From positions 3,283,367 to 3,347,366 of the forward strand of contig NW_026089623.1 of NCBI RefSeq assembly GCF_024586455.1: a stretch of 64,000 bases of DNA, given 5' to 3'. The notes beneath the pieces were generated by a model. The model saw only the letters and a list, made by a program, of their open reading frames with translations. It had not been told where the DNA came from and ran no database searches. The DNA is from Bactrocera neohumeralis (Eukaryota > Arthropoda > Insecta > Diptera > Tephritidae). A program made the position numbers and the translations under genes. This document shows, one piece after another, positions 23,625-34,434 of this stretch (positions are counted from its first letter, which is position 1; every line of letters starts with the position of its first letter).

Positions 23625-24880
23625 ATGAACCTTCTCTATAACTGTACGTTCTCTGTTTCCCCCGCCACGATGTCAAAATCTCTCTTCGCGACTTTATCTG
23701 TAGTACCAGATTCCAGCTAATTCACCAAGCTGCCTGGCTGTTTCCGGATCGAAACACCACCAACCAGATCAATCATGTTGTGATAGACGGAAGACACGTC
23801 TCCAGTGTGTTAGACGTGCGTACGCTCCGAGGTCCTAAATCGGCTCGGACCACTATTTTGTTATAGCCAAGATTCGCACCCGCCTCTGTACAGCAAAAAA
23901 CGCACGCGACAACAAACACATGGAAGGTTCGACGACGGAAAGCTGCAATCTCAACAGATAGCCGAACGTTTTTCTGCTCGACTTCCACTCTTGCTCTCCG
24001 AGAGCATTCGTCAACAACTCGGTATAAGTGAACTGTGGGACGGCATTTCAAACTCCTTACGTACAGCTGCAACCGAAACCATTGGTTTTCGGAAGGACCT
24101 CTCCGAGCCGTTCGATGTTTCAGACAAGGCGACTCCCTTTCATGCAACTTTTTCATCCTACTTCTAAAGAAAATAATTCAAGCTGCATAACTTAATCGAG
24201 CAAGTACCATCTTCTATAAGAGTGTACAGCTGCTGGCGTACGCTAATGATATTGATATTACTGGCCTCAATACTCGCGTCAGTTCTGCTTTCTCCAAATG
24301 GGTTTAGTGGGGAATGAGGGCAAAACGAAATATCTCCTGTCATCAAACAAACAGTTGTCGCACTCGCGACTTAACTCTCACGTCACTGTTGACAGTCATA
24401 ACTTTGAAGTTCTATATAATTTCGTCAGATGCTACTTCGGACTGAGTAGGCAATTGAGAAGTAAAGTCCTCTTGCGACGAACAAAAACCAAGCTCTATAA
24501 GTCACTCATAATACCCGTCCTGCTATATGGTGCAGAGGCTTGGACGATGACAACATCTGATGCGTCGACGTTGCAAGTTTTCGAGAGAAAAGTTCTGCGA
24601 AAGATTAAGGTCCTTTTCACGTTGGCCACGGCGAATATCGCATTCGATGGAACGATGTGCTGTATGAGATATATGACGACAGTGATATAGTTCAGCGAAT
24701 TAAAAGACAGCGGCTACGCTTGCTAGGTCATGTCCTCCGAATGGACGAAAACACTCTAGCTCTGAAAGCATTCAACGCAGTACTCCCGGGGAAGCAGAGG
24801 AAGAGGAAGACCTCCACTTCGTTGGAAGGACCAAGTGGAGAAAGACGTGGCTTCGCTTGGAATCTCTAATTGCTTTCCTT
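23625..24880 (+). pseudogene. RTE-clade retrotransposon fragment (copy 1), internally deleted
   Basis: A 5'-truncated relative of the long copy at 59649. It begins in the endonuclease (CCGCCACGATGTCAAAATC equals 60370) and keeps part of the EN C-terminus, jumps to RT at the CTGACGTT-less ETIGFRK/DLSEPFD region, keeps a decayed YADDID (about 24238, YANDID), and continues to the RT C-terminal domain (LYKSLIIPVLLYGAEAWTM at about 24500-24545; RQRLRLLGHVLRMDENT at about 24710). It ends near 24880. Frameshifts and deletions make it inactive. Confidence 0.8.
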
Positions 24881-25053
24881 TAAAGCTATGTTGTTGTATA
24901 TATATAAAATTAAAAACAAAATAATTATTAAATATAAATTTATCGAAGAACGAATTAAACTTTATAAAATCTAAATGCTTTGCGCTTTTTCGCTTTTTTC
25001 TTCTTCTTTAAAAATTCTGCATTCGTCTTTCCTATTTTAGCATGTTAATATTA

Positions 25054-27107
25054 CAGTAAAACCTGTCTACGTTGGACGCCTTTATTTTAAAAACTTGTTA
25101 AAAAAAACGTACATTGAATTCAATATATAAGTGTGTAATAGAAAAACAGAAAGTAACACATTTTAGAATACGGATATATGTACAACTATGCTTTAGAAAA
25201 TATGTATCTATTTCAGTTTGTTTTAATTTTGATAACCTTATATTTTGTTCCAATTTCGTTTTTAACTTTAAAAACTCCGGCAGCAAAGTTGATTGATGTG
25301 CTGATACATAAAGAATGACTTCGTTCATATTTAATAAAGCTTCTTTTGCAGTGGGAAGATTATAGTTTTCTGTGCACTCATCTTCACTTTCACTTGAAGC
25401 AGTTCCTTGGGAGATGTGTTTTAAATCCTCTACCACGGTTTTAAAAATAGTTTCTTGGGAATCACCCATCTGTTCGTGTATATCTATCGATTTTTTCATA
25501 TTTTCCACAACTATGGGCGATACTAATTCATTTCGAATTTGTTGAGGATAGTTGTGATTTATCAAACTTCCATAATTCAGATTTTCTTGCGGTGGACATT
25601 CCAGTAAATCGTGGAAAGGAAATCCAGCATGTTGAAGGCATTTTCTTATCACAAGAAGGTCTAATTCGTCCCAGGAAGAAACCAACCAACGAATAACATC
25701 CGAAACAGAAATTATTTTCGACAATTCACTTGCATTGTTGCATTCGTCAAGGTGTGTTACCAGAGAAAGCATCATTTTTGATCTATATTTTGTTTTTACA
25801 TTTTGAATAATTCCTTGGTCGAGAGGTTGTATTTCTGCCGTTAGGTTTGGTGGCAGAAATTTTACAAACACATTTGAATATTCATTTATTAAACTGTGGC
25901 TTGTAGCGTTGTCAATGAACAAAATAATTTTTCTATTTTGCTTCTTCATTTGGTCAGTGATAGAACTAAGCCAATGCTGGAAAATTACACTTGTCATCCA
26001 AGCCTTTTTATTGCGAACCTATTGCACAATAAAATTTTGAGTGTCGATTTTATTTCGGTGAAAAGCTCGCGGCTTTGCAGCGTTACCTATAACTAACGGC
26101 ATTAACTTTTCTCCCGTACTGCTGCAGCAGAGACTTCGAGTAGGTAATTGACGATAAAACAATCCAGTTTTATCCTCCTTGAACTGATTCTCAGGTAAAT
26201 AATTTTTTAAAAGTGTTAGTAGTTTTTCTTTCCAATCTGATGCCGCTTTAAGATCTACATTCGCTCCTTCACCACTTAAAGCTTTAAATTGAATGTTATG
26301 TCTCAAGCGGAAAGATTCTAACCACCCATTGCTTGCTCTAAAGTTCTCTATTTGTAACTCTATCTCTAGAAGCTATTGGCTTCTAGCTTAGCGTTTTCTT
26401 GAATTATTGGGCCACTGATCGGAATATTCTTAGACCAGCATTTTTCAAAAAACTATTTCACTCTCTCATTTATTTTTTCAAAATCAGTTATATGTATTTT
26501 TCTTTTGCGTTCCGGATCGGGGTTGCTTTCTAATTATTTTATAATATGTTCCTTTTTATTTTTAATATTAGCGATTGTTGATTTGGAAACTCCATATTTT
26601 TCTGCCTTTCCTTATAGATAGGCTTTTATCAGCCGGGTCATTCAATATCTCACTTTTAATTTTCAGAGATAACTTCACTGGATGTTTTCCTTTTGACATG
26701 ATTGCAACAACTGATCAAATAATATAATTGTGTCATAGCTAATCCATGAAATTTGATGCATACATAATTTCGCAAAAATAACAGCATTGCAACGTTTGAA
26801 AAATTTCATTGATACCGAAATACAAATATGTACATTTGTGTGTAATATACACAGGTATAGTACATAAGTAAATAGCATACAAATATACATACATATTAAA
26901 TGTATTGTCCAAGATACTACAAAGGGATTTTAATGCTTGCTGTTTAAAAATTGAGACAAATTTTTTCCAACTTCCAAGATAGACAGTGTCCAAATTAAGC
27001 AGTGAATATATGGATATTTTGTACTATATTATTTTGGTACAGAACTTTTGGTCCAATTTGAGCGAGTGTCCAAGTTATAAGGGTGTCCAACTTTTCAGGT
27101 TTTACTA
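25054..27107 (-). mobile_element. Tigger/pogo (Tc1/mariner superfamily) element with termini
   Basis: Ends CAGTAAAACCTGTCTACGTT at the left and, read inward from the right, AGTAAAACCTGAAAAGTTGG, with TA flanks (25052-25053 and 27108-27109). About 2054 bp. It contains one decayed transposase gene on minus. Confidence 0.85.
25098..26699 (-). pseudogene. Tigger-type DDE transposase with CENP-B-like N-terminus, degenerate
   Basis: The protein starts at ATG 26697-26699 with a CENP-B/pogo helix-turn-helix (KLSLKIKSEILNDPADKS, then AEKYGVSKSTIANIKNKK in a shifted frame). The catalytic core follows: KTGLFYRQLP (26019-26306), the second aspartate in ILFIDNATSH and the third in NLTAEIQPLDQG (25098-25997). 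The last ORF is open for 299 codons. At least two stops and frame shifts in the N-terminal half inactivate it. Where intact members carry an initial D (DETG), this copy reads K-T-G after a shifted D. Confidence 0.85.
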
Positions 27108-27391
27108 TACATTATCTTTAGAATGTCAATAGTTTTTCTCTCTCCTACATACGCTTTATCCCATTCAATTGAAAATTACAGAAAATATAACAGTGTTGGT
27201 AAACAGCTGAAAAATGAATGTGTTTGTGCAATCTGTTACCTTCCTTGCAGGGAAGTTGTGTGTAGACAAATTTGCAAACATTATTCGTATGGTATGGTTC
27301 GTTCAAATTTGTTTACATGTTATCAAACTTTTTAATGACCAAAACAAAAAAATATATAAATAATATAATAAATAAATATATAACGGCGCGG

Positions 27392-28992
27392 TTGTTAAGC
27401 CCAATGATATCAATATCATCAGCATACGGCAGCAGCTGTACACCCTTCTCTGTTTAGTTCTGCAGCTTGAATTATTTTCTTCAGAAGTAAGTTGATGAAG
27501 TCACAGGAAAGGAAGTCACTATGTCTGAACCTTCGTTTGATATTGTACTGCTCGGAGAGGTCCTTCCCGATCCTGATTTTAGTGTTGCTCAACGTCAGTT
27601 TACAAAGCCGTATTATTTCAGACATATCGGCAGTTCCTTTTCGTGCTGTAAAAAACAGCTTTGAAATCGAGGAAGGGGTGGTGCGTGTCGATTCTCCATT
27701 TACCGATCTTTGCCAAGATTTGCGCATGGTCATGGTGGTCAGTTGTGGATTTGTCAGGTCTAAGGACACACTGATAAGGTCCAATCAAATTGTTGACGGT
27801 GGGCTTTAATCTTTGTCAGAGTACACTTAAATTTATTTTACAAAGAAGATGCATGCTTCTTATCAGTTCCTTGTTTTTGAATAGCTCAATACATCGGCCC
27901 GCCGCTTTGTTGTTCTTCAGATGCGTAATTTCTCTTCGAACTTCTTCATGGTCGGGCAATCGTCATCGATTGGGGAATCGGGCTCGCCTTCTTCTGGCGT
28001 TATATCTTCACTTCCATTCAGCAGGCTGGAGAAGTGTTCCCTCCATAATTTTAGTATGCTTTGGGCATAAGTCACTAGATCACCTCTGGGGGTTCTACAA
28101 GTGTTAGTCGACGTATCTTTTCGTAGAATTTTCGAGCATTACCCCTGTCGACCAGCTTGTCATGCTCTTCGTACTCACGCATTTCGGTCTGTCTCTCAAC
28201 TCACCGCACATGTTTTGTCCGATTGTAACATTGCACGGCACTCCTCATCGTACCAGATGTTCTTTTGCAGAAAATCGTTCGGCTATCTGTTGATTGCAGC
28301 TTCTCGACGTCGAACCTTCCTATGTTGACGTTGGGTGCGTATCTTGGCTGCAACAAGTTAGTGGTCGGAGTCAATATTAGGTCCTCGGAGCGTACGCACG
28401 TCTAAAACACTGGACACATGTCTTCGGTCTATCTCTCTATCACTACATGATCGATCTGGTTAGTGGCTTTTCGATCCGGAGACAGCCAGGTAGATTGGTG
28501 AATTGTTCTATGTTGGAATCTGGTACTACAGATAATCATATATCGGGCCTCGGCGAAGTCGATCAGCCTCAACCCACTTGGGAATGTTTCATCATGGAGG
28601 CTGAATTTGCCGACTGTTGTGCAAAATATACCTTCCTTGCCTACCCTGGCGTTAAAATCGCCAAGTACCTTACCATTTAAAGGATCGGACATTCCAGGTG
28701 CATACCCTCAAATCGTAGTCCTTATTTCGTATGCCATGGTCGTCATTAAAAGGACCCCGAGGCAGTTGATAGACCCAGTGCACAACCCTGTGTAGGGGAT
28801 GTTTCGCCTTCTCACTTTAGCTCGCTCTCAAACGGATGTTCTTAGGGTAACCAAAGGATACTTGGTCAAAGACCGGAAGTCGTTTAGCTGCTTGAGCCAT
28901 ATGTAAAAGAATCGTTTTGGCCACCCCAAGTGAATGGCGATCTGAGAACTTTCCTCACTTGCGTGAACTTCTACATATGGCTCCATCCTCCA
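27392..28992 (-). pseudogene. RTE-clade retrotransposon fragment (copy 2), deleted
   Basis: The 5' end at about 28992 reads GGAGGATGGAGCCATATG, as in the long copy at 59649. The endonuclease keeps GDFNARVGKEGIF and FPSGLRLIDFAEA (28429-28692) and is then deleted. The RT part reads IRLCKLTLSNTKIRIGKDLS (27419-27784) and stops just after the active-site YADDID region (27410-27425). The C-terminal RT domain is missing. Multiple frameshifts. It has sites distinct from the other copies, so its deletion is independent. Confidence 0.8.
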
Positions 28993-29499
28993 GAGTCAAT
29001 TTCAGTTATATTTAATATATCGTTTTTTTCAGATATTATTATAATTTTTATATAATCTTTCTTTTTCTTTTAGATATTACTAATTCTATTTATTAATTTT
29101 TTATTTTCAGATACTAATAATTTTTTTATTAAATATATTTGTATATATGTTCACATATTAAATATTTAGGTAAAACTATAGTTTTGTTAATAATAATTAA
29201 AAGTACTAACGCAATTAGAATTAATTCTGTAAAAATTTTGTAGTAATAAAGAAGAAATCAAAAATCGGGTGATCTATGTTAGCGAATCGCTTTTAAAGTA
29301 AAAGATTGAAATGAAAACAAGATTGACGCTGTTTTAAGTATTTTAATAAAAAAACAACAGGTACATACATACATCCGTAATAGAAATATAAATTACTTAT
29401 TATTACGATTAATATTCGAAAACAATTTTATTTAACATAGGTCTGTGATATGTGAAATAAGCAACATACGGCATAATGTCAACATTAATATTTCTGGGG
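28993..29499. other. AT-rich intergenic sequence
   Basis: No ORF or repeat recognised. Confidence 0.3.
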
Positions 29500-29509
29500 A
29501 ATGTACAGT

Positions 29510-30306
29510 AGGCATATAACAAATTTTGACGAAAAATTTGGCATACCACCACGTGGTGGCAAATATTGTACAAGTAATGAATATCACTTTTTTAGGTGAT
29601 TTCGGTTCAAAAACGTTCCGCGCAAAAATGGATTTCTAAAAAAAGTCAAAATTTTTTAAAAATTTATTTTAATATCTTTATTTTTACATATTGGTCAATT
29701 GTTACATGAAATAAATTTTAAGTTTAAAGTATGTGATGATTTACACAATGGTAAAATGTCTGCACATTTTTAATTGCACGCTCTGCGCAGATGTTACTTC
29801 GCTGAACTTCCTTAATAGCTGATGGTTTATTTACCCAATGTCTGAGAAAACATTCATTTGCTTTTGTGAAGCCGGCCAATGATTTCTGTAGTGTGGCGAA
29901 ATTATTTTTGTTGAAAGTATGATCGGAAAACCAGATTTCGCTCCAAGCACCGCACACAAACTTACAAATAGGATATAATTGCAAACGATATTCAGGAATA
30001 AGTATAAAGGCTAAAAGTGCCAAAATAGCTCTAGAATTCCAACGGGCATTACTGAGTGCTGGTATTGCTTTAAATTGTATGTAGGGAAAACGCTCATTTT
30101 TCTCGAAGTATTTAAAAGATTCAGTGTACAAAACTTTTTTTGTTTTTTTCAGCAGTTCTGATAAAAAGGTAATTTCGTTTTGCTCGGAAACTTTTTTGCA
30201 ATTTCGCAAAAAAAAAAAAATAATGGAGTTCATACTTTTTTATTCTCTATTCGACTATGGTATGCCGTTTTTCATATTTGCAAAAATTGTAAAAAGTTAT
30301 ATGCCT
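29510..30306 (-). mobile_element. 797-bp TIR element with 10-bp target duplication, carrying an unassigned ORF
   Basis: The termini AGGCATATAAC and GTTATATGCCT are inverted and are flanked by AATGTACAGT at both sides (29500-29509 and 30307-30316). A 10-bp duplication is unusual; 9-10 bp is typical of Mutator-like elements. It carries the ORF at 29724-30233. It lies immediately beside the Helentron relic. Confidence 0.75.
29724..30233 (-). CDS. Unassigned protein, probably C-terminal part of a transposase
   Basis: An ORF of 169 residues within the TIR element at 29510-30306. I do not recognise a named domain with certainty. It has a conserved-looking core: ALSNARWNSRAILALLAF, then FVCGAWSEIWFSDHTFN, then RSNICAERAIKNVQ. 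These segments recall proteins annotated as uncharacterised in TE-rich animal genomes. The N-terminal portion is hydrophilic with KK-rich stretches. The upstream sequence on this strand runs into the terminal inverted repeat without an obvious promoter, so this may be only the 3' part of a longer gene retained after internal deletion. No membrane segment is convincing. Function is inferred only from its location between inverted termini. Confidence 0.45.
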   Translation of the reverse strand: MNSIIFFFLRNCKKVSEQNEITFLSELLKKTKKVLYTESFKYFEKNERFPYIQFKAIPALSNARWNSRAILALLAFILIPEYRLQLYPICKFVCGAWSEIWFSDHTFNKNNFATLQKSLAGFTKANECFLRHWVNKPSAIKEVQRSNICAERAIKNVQTFYHCVNHHIL

Positions 30307-30316
30307 AATGTACAGT

Positions 30317-31489
30317 CTATAGTGGTATTGCCTTGATTGGAGTCTCCAAGTCTGGCTGAGAGTTCGGTATTAATTTTGTTAAGTTTGCTGAATATGGAAG
30401 GAGTGATTGATAAAGATATAGCTTAACAGCTTCAGCCGACGCCTTAGGATGGATACATACGGCACTGAGGATAAACAGCGAATGATCTTCGACTTTAACG
30501 TCCACCAGGCATATGTCACCAACATTATGTTTTCTCAAGACTGAATTTCCGCATGACTTGTTATCATTTACGATGATTTTGCTACAGTTCGTGGAGCTTT
30601 GCAGGTTTCTGTAGATTGCAGAACCTCCGGCTGCAGAAACTCGAACCGAGAGTTCAGATGAGGTAGACGGACAATCTGTACGATGTTCAAGTGCGGTGTT
30701 ATTACTTGCTCTTAGTTCGAAGCCATTGATTATCACAGTGTTCGCGCAATTCATCCAAGTCTCGCTAATTACCATATAATCGGAGTTCATCAATATATTA
30801 TCGCTTTCAATATCTCCTGCATGGGCAACTAAACTTTGTGCATTGAAAGCAGATACGATCAAAATTAATTGCCGTCGTCGATGTAGGTAGGCTTCTGTAA
30901 GCGAGAAGGCTCTTGCTTGCATTGACAACGTGGGAAGGCGATGATTGGCCATCCGATCGTACTCGTCGCGAATATCTTTCACCGTTGGCGCCGTGCTGTC
31001 TCGCCCGTGATAAAATTTAAAATCGTCTTTATCATCACCGTCAATCGATGTAACTCTACTCAGTGCTGTGTACAAGCTGTGTCTGTTGTGACTTATCGTA
31101 GTTGAAAACGACTTCGTCGAATGTGCCACCTTTAGATTTATGAATGGTGATCGCGATTGCGGACACAACCGGGAATTGATTACGTCTACACTTGATATTC
31201 CCACCGAGCGGTTGCATTGCTTCATTTGTACTGATATTGACATCTCCTAGTTCCGTTGCAGATCCAATAGATATATCGATCGTCTGTTCATTCGTTACGT
31301 CCATAAGTATAGGTATTCCAGTGGTTGAGGTACTCGCGAGGTCGGCGGCAGCAGCTTTGCGACGTTTCCGAAACCGTCTCGCTCGGCGCCGGGCATTGGG
31401 GTACCTATGCGTGGCCCATAGCCCTCTCTTTGTAACGATAGCCGTAATTTATATTTCTGGCTAGCTCTTGCACGAGCTGAGGCCGACAT
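30317..31489 (-). pseudogene. Helentron-type protein: helicase C-terminus fused to endonuclease, degenerate
   Basis: Helentrons are rolling-circle transposons whose Rep-helicase protein carries an apurinic-like endonuclease. Reading on minus: an N-terminal R-rich segment (31295-31489, GTPMPGAER) as in Helitron proteins; then the helicase end (31056-31304) with NQFPVVSAIAITIHKSKGGT, equivalent to Pif1 motif V; then, after a frameshift near 31080, LYTALSRVTSIDG (motif VI) and the endonuclease start (about 30850, ILIVSAFNAQSLVAHAGDIE, then DYMVISETWMN). The Rep catalytic part and most of the helicase are missing between the first two pieces, so it is an internally deleted relic. It is interrupted downstream by the 29510-30306 element. 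Confidence 0.75.
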
Positions 31490-31744
31490 AGCAAAAGTTT
31501 ATATATTTATTATCACTTTCTGGTTATTTTAAATATAAATACTGTCTAAATCACACTTATTTTTGTATAAATCAATCGGTTTAAATAAAATTGACAAACG
31601 CACGAAAGAATCACCGCGCTATAAAGTCGGAGTCACGAGTTACACTGAATAGAAACAAGCGAGAGCACCGGTTTCGTACAGTTAACGCAGTATGGCTCCT
31701 TCGCGACCCCGACACGAACTCAATGTCATAACAGCGAGCTGACT

Positions 31745-31751
31745 ATATAAG
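31745..31751 (-). promoter_or_regulatory. Candidate TATA box upstream of the Helentron ORF
   Basis: On the minus strand, GCTTATATAGTCAGC lies about 255 nt before the first Helentron ATG (31489). Nothing else was recognised in 31490-31940. Confidence 0.35.
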
Positions 31752-31949
31752 CAAAATATTCACACCACATTTTTGTTTCTAAGACTAATAGTTTTTTTAA
31801 TTATTAAGGTACGATGATATAGACCTTTTCGTTATGGTCCAACTTTTAAACCTGGTACCCGTAATTTTCGCCGCGATTTTAAAGACGTTTCACGTCAAAA
31901 ATTTAAATTTAAAATGTTTGTTTAGAATTCTAAAAATATTTTAAATTAG

Positions 31950-32100
31950 AAATCAGAAAGTGCAACCCTGTATCAGCTGTCGATTGGGATTATTAAACCG
32001 CTCAATTATACTTTTTATATGACTCTACTAATCACACGTATACGTACGTGTAAGCAGAAAAGTGGTTAGAATCTGCACAGCGCCTATGGCGGGCTAACTA
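31950..32100 (+). repeat. Dispersed repeat shared with 201-450
   Basis: GTGCAACCCTGTATCAGCTG, CGATTGGGATTATTA and CGTATACGTACGTG occur in the same order as near 200-400. It has one copy of the 18-bp motif instead of three. Confidence 0.55.
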
Positions 32101-32444
32101 ATTTTGAGGGTTTGCAAACCTAGTGTTCCACTAGTTTTTTCACTACTTTTGGCTGGCAGGGATCTACACATATACATATACATACATGTGTATATTTAAG
32201 AAATTTAAAGTCTAAACTGAAACGAATTGTGCGGTTTCAAATATAATTAAATAAATATGTTCATTTGTACGTCAAAGATGTCTGTTGGTATCAGTGATCT
32301 GCAGTGAGTACTTGGCGTATGATTATACAATTAAATTCATAAATCACCCCCTTGTTCTCAATAAGAATATTATCTTCTTACAATCGCATGGCTTCCACTT
32401 GGCTTGGTTTGTTAGAGCTATTCGTTGTATACTATTAGATGAGT

Positions 32445-34434
32445 TGGGGGATGGAGTCATGTGTAGAAGTTCACGCAAGTGAGGAAAGTTCTCTGACCAC
32501 CATTCACTTGGGAGTGGACAGAAACGATTCTTTTACATATGACTCAAGCAGCTCACAACTTCCGGTCTTTGACCAAGTATCCTCTGGGTAGCCTAAGAAC
32601 ATCCGTTTGAAGGCGAGCTAAAGTGAGAAGGCGAAATATCCCCTACATAGGGGACCCGCCACGTAAAAAAACACCCCCAATGAAAGGAAGCAACAAGCCT
32701 CGGATGACAGACCCCCCTTTTGATGACGACCATGGCAAACGAAATAAGGACTACGAATTAAGGGCAGGCACCTGGAATGTCCCGTCCCTTCATCGGGAAG
32801 GTGCCGCTGCTCAGCTGGTTGATGTCCTCGTGAAAATAAAGGCTAACATCACCGCCGTCCAAGAAATGCGATGGACGAGACAAGGACAGAGACGAGTAGG
32901 TCCTTGTGCCATTTACTACAGTGGCCATAGAAAGGAGCGCATGTTTGGTGTGGGATTCGTGGTGGGAGAGAGACTCCGGCGCCGAGTACTATCATTCACT
33001 CCGGTGAATGAACGTCTAGCCACAATCCGCATCAAAGCAAGGTTCTTCAACATATCGCTGATTTGCGCCCACGCCCCGACGGAAGAGAAGGACGAGGTCA
33101 CCAAAGATGCCTTCTATGAGCGCTTGGAGTGCGCTTATGAGAACTGCCCCCGCCACGATGTCAAAATCGTGCTTGGCGACTTTAACGCCAGGGTGGGCAA
33201 AAAAGGTATCTTTGGCACTACGGTCGGTAAATTCAGCCTCCACGAGGAAACATCCCCAAATGGGTTGAGGCTGATCGACTTCGCCGGGGCTCGAAATATG
33301 GTTATCTGTAGTACTAAGCATAAAAAGATTCACTCAGATGTAGTTCAAGCATAAAAAGATTCATCAAGCTACCTGGCTGTCTCCGGATCGAAAAACTACC
33401 AACCAGATCGATCATGCTGTGATAGATGGAAGACACGTCTCCAGTGTTTTAGATGTGCGTGCGCTCCGAGGTCCTAACATCGACTCGGACCACTATCCTG
33501 TTGCAGCCAAGATTCGCACCCGCCTCTGCGCAGCAAAAAGCGCACGTCAACAAACACAAGGAAGGTTCGACGTCGAGAAGCTATTGATATCATCGGCCTC
33601 AAACCCGCGCCGTTAGTTCTGCTTTCTCCAGGCTGGACAAGGAAGCACAGAAAATGGGTCTGGCAGTGAACGAGGGCAAGACGAAATATCTCCTGTCATC
33701 AAACAAACAGTCGTCGCACTCGCGACTTGGCTCTCACGTCACTATTGACAACGTCCGGTGTGTTTTACGTGGGCACCTGCTGGCGACAGCCTTACTCCAC
33801 GCGTCACTATTGACAGTCATAACTTTGACGTTGTAGATAATTTCGTATATTTAGGAACCAGTATTAACACCACCAACAATGTCAGCCTGGAAATCCAACG
33901 CAGGATTACTCTTGCCAACAGGTGCTACTTCGGACTGAGTAGGCGATTAAAAAGTAAAGTCCTCTTTCGACGAACTCTATAAGTCGCTCATAATTCCCGT
34001 CCTGCTATATGGTGCAGAGGCTTGGACGATGACAGCAACTGATGAGTCGACGTTCGAGTTTTCGAGAGAAAAGTTCTGCGAAAGATTTATGATCCTTTGC
34101 GCATTGGCTGCTCCGAATATCGCATTCGATGGAACGATGAGCTATACGACGACATCGACATAGTCCAGCGAATTAAAAGACAGCGGCTACGCTGGCTAGG
34201 TCATGTTGGCCGGATGGACGAAAACACTCCAGCTCTGAAAGTATTCGACGCAGTACCCGCCGGGTGAAGCAGAGAAAGAGGAAGACCTTCACTCCATTGG
34301 AAGGATCAAGTGGAGAAGGAGCTGGCTTCGCTTGGAATATCCAATTGGCGCCACGTAGCGAAAAGAAGATACGACTGGCGCGCTGCTGTTAACTCGGCTA
34401 TAATCGCGTGAGCGGTGTCCACGCCAATTAAGAA
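32445..34434 (+). pseudogene. RTE-clade retrotransposon (copy 3): endonuclease kept, RT core deleted
   Basis: The 5' end GGATGGAGTCATGTGTAGAAG matches the long copy. The endonuclease (32623-33354) keeps AGTWNVPSL, VQEMRWTRQGQ, HAPTEEKDEV and GDFNARVGKKGIF; a small duplication or insertion at about 33315-33360 shifts the frame, and the domain ends with DSDHYPVAAK (33419-33616). The sequence then jumps from the EN/RT linker (about 33580) straight to IDIIGL just after the RT active site, removing the polymerase core. The C-terminal part (EIQRRITLANRCYFGLSRR, then RQRLRWLGHV) runs to the AAGAAGAAG tail at about 34430. It is non-autonomous. Confidence 0.85.

Larger units (their letters stand above)
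24885..27252 (+). repeat. Relative of the 54-56 kb palindrome arm, split by a Tigger element
   Basis: 24960-25050 and 27110-27252 together match 56090-56287 (ATTCGTCTTTCCTATTTTAG then AGAATGTCAATAGTTTTTCTC), ending in CCTTGCAGGG. The Tigger element at 25054-27107 interrupts it. Confidence 0.6.
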
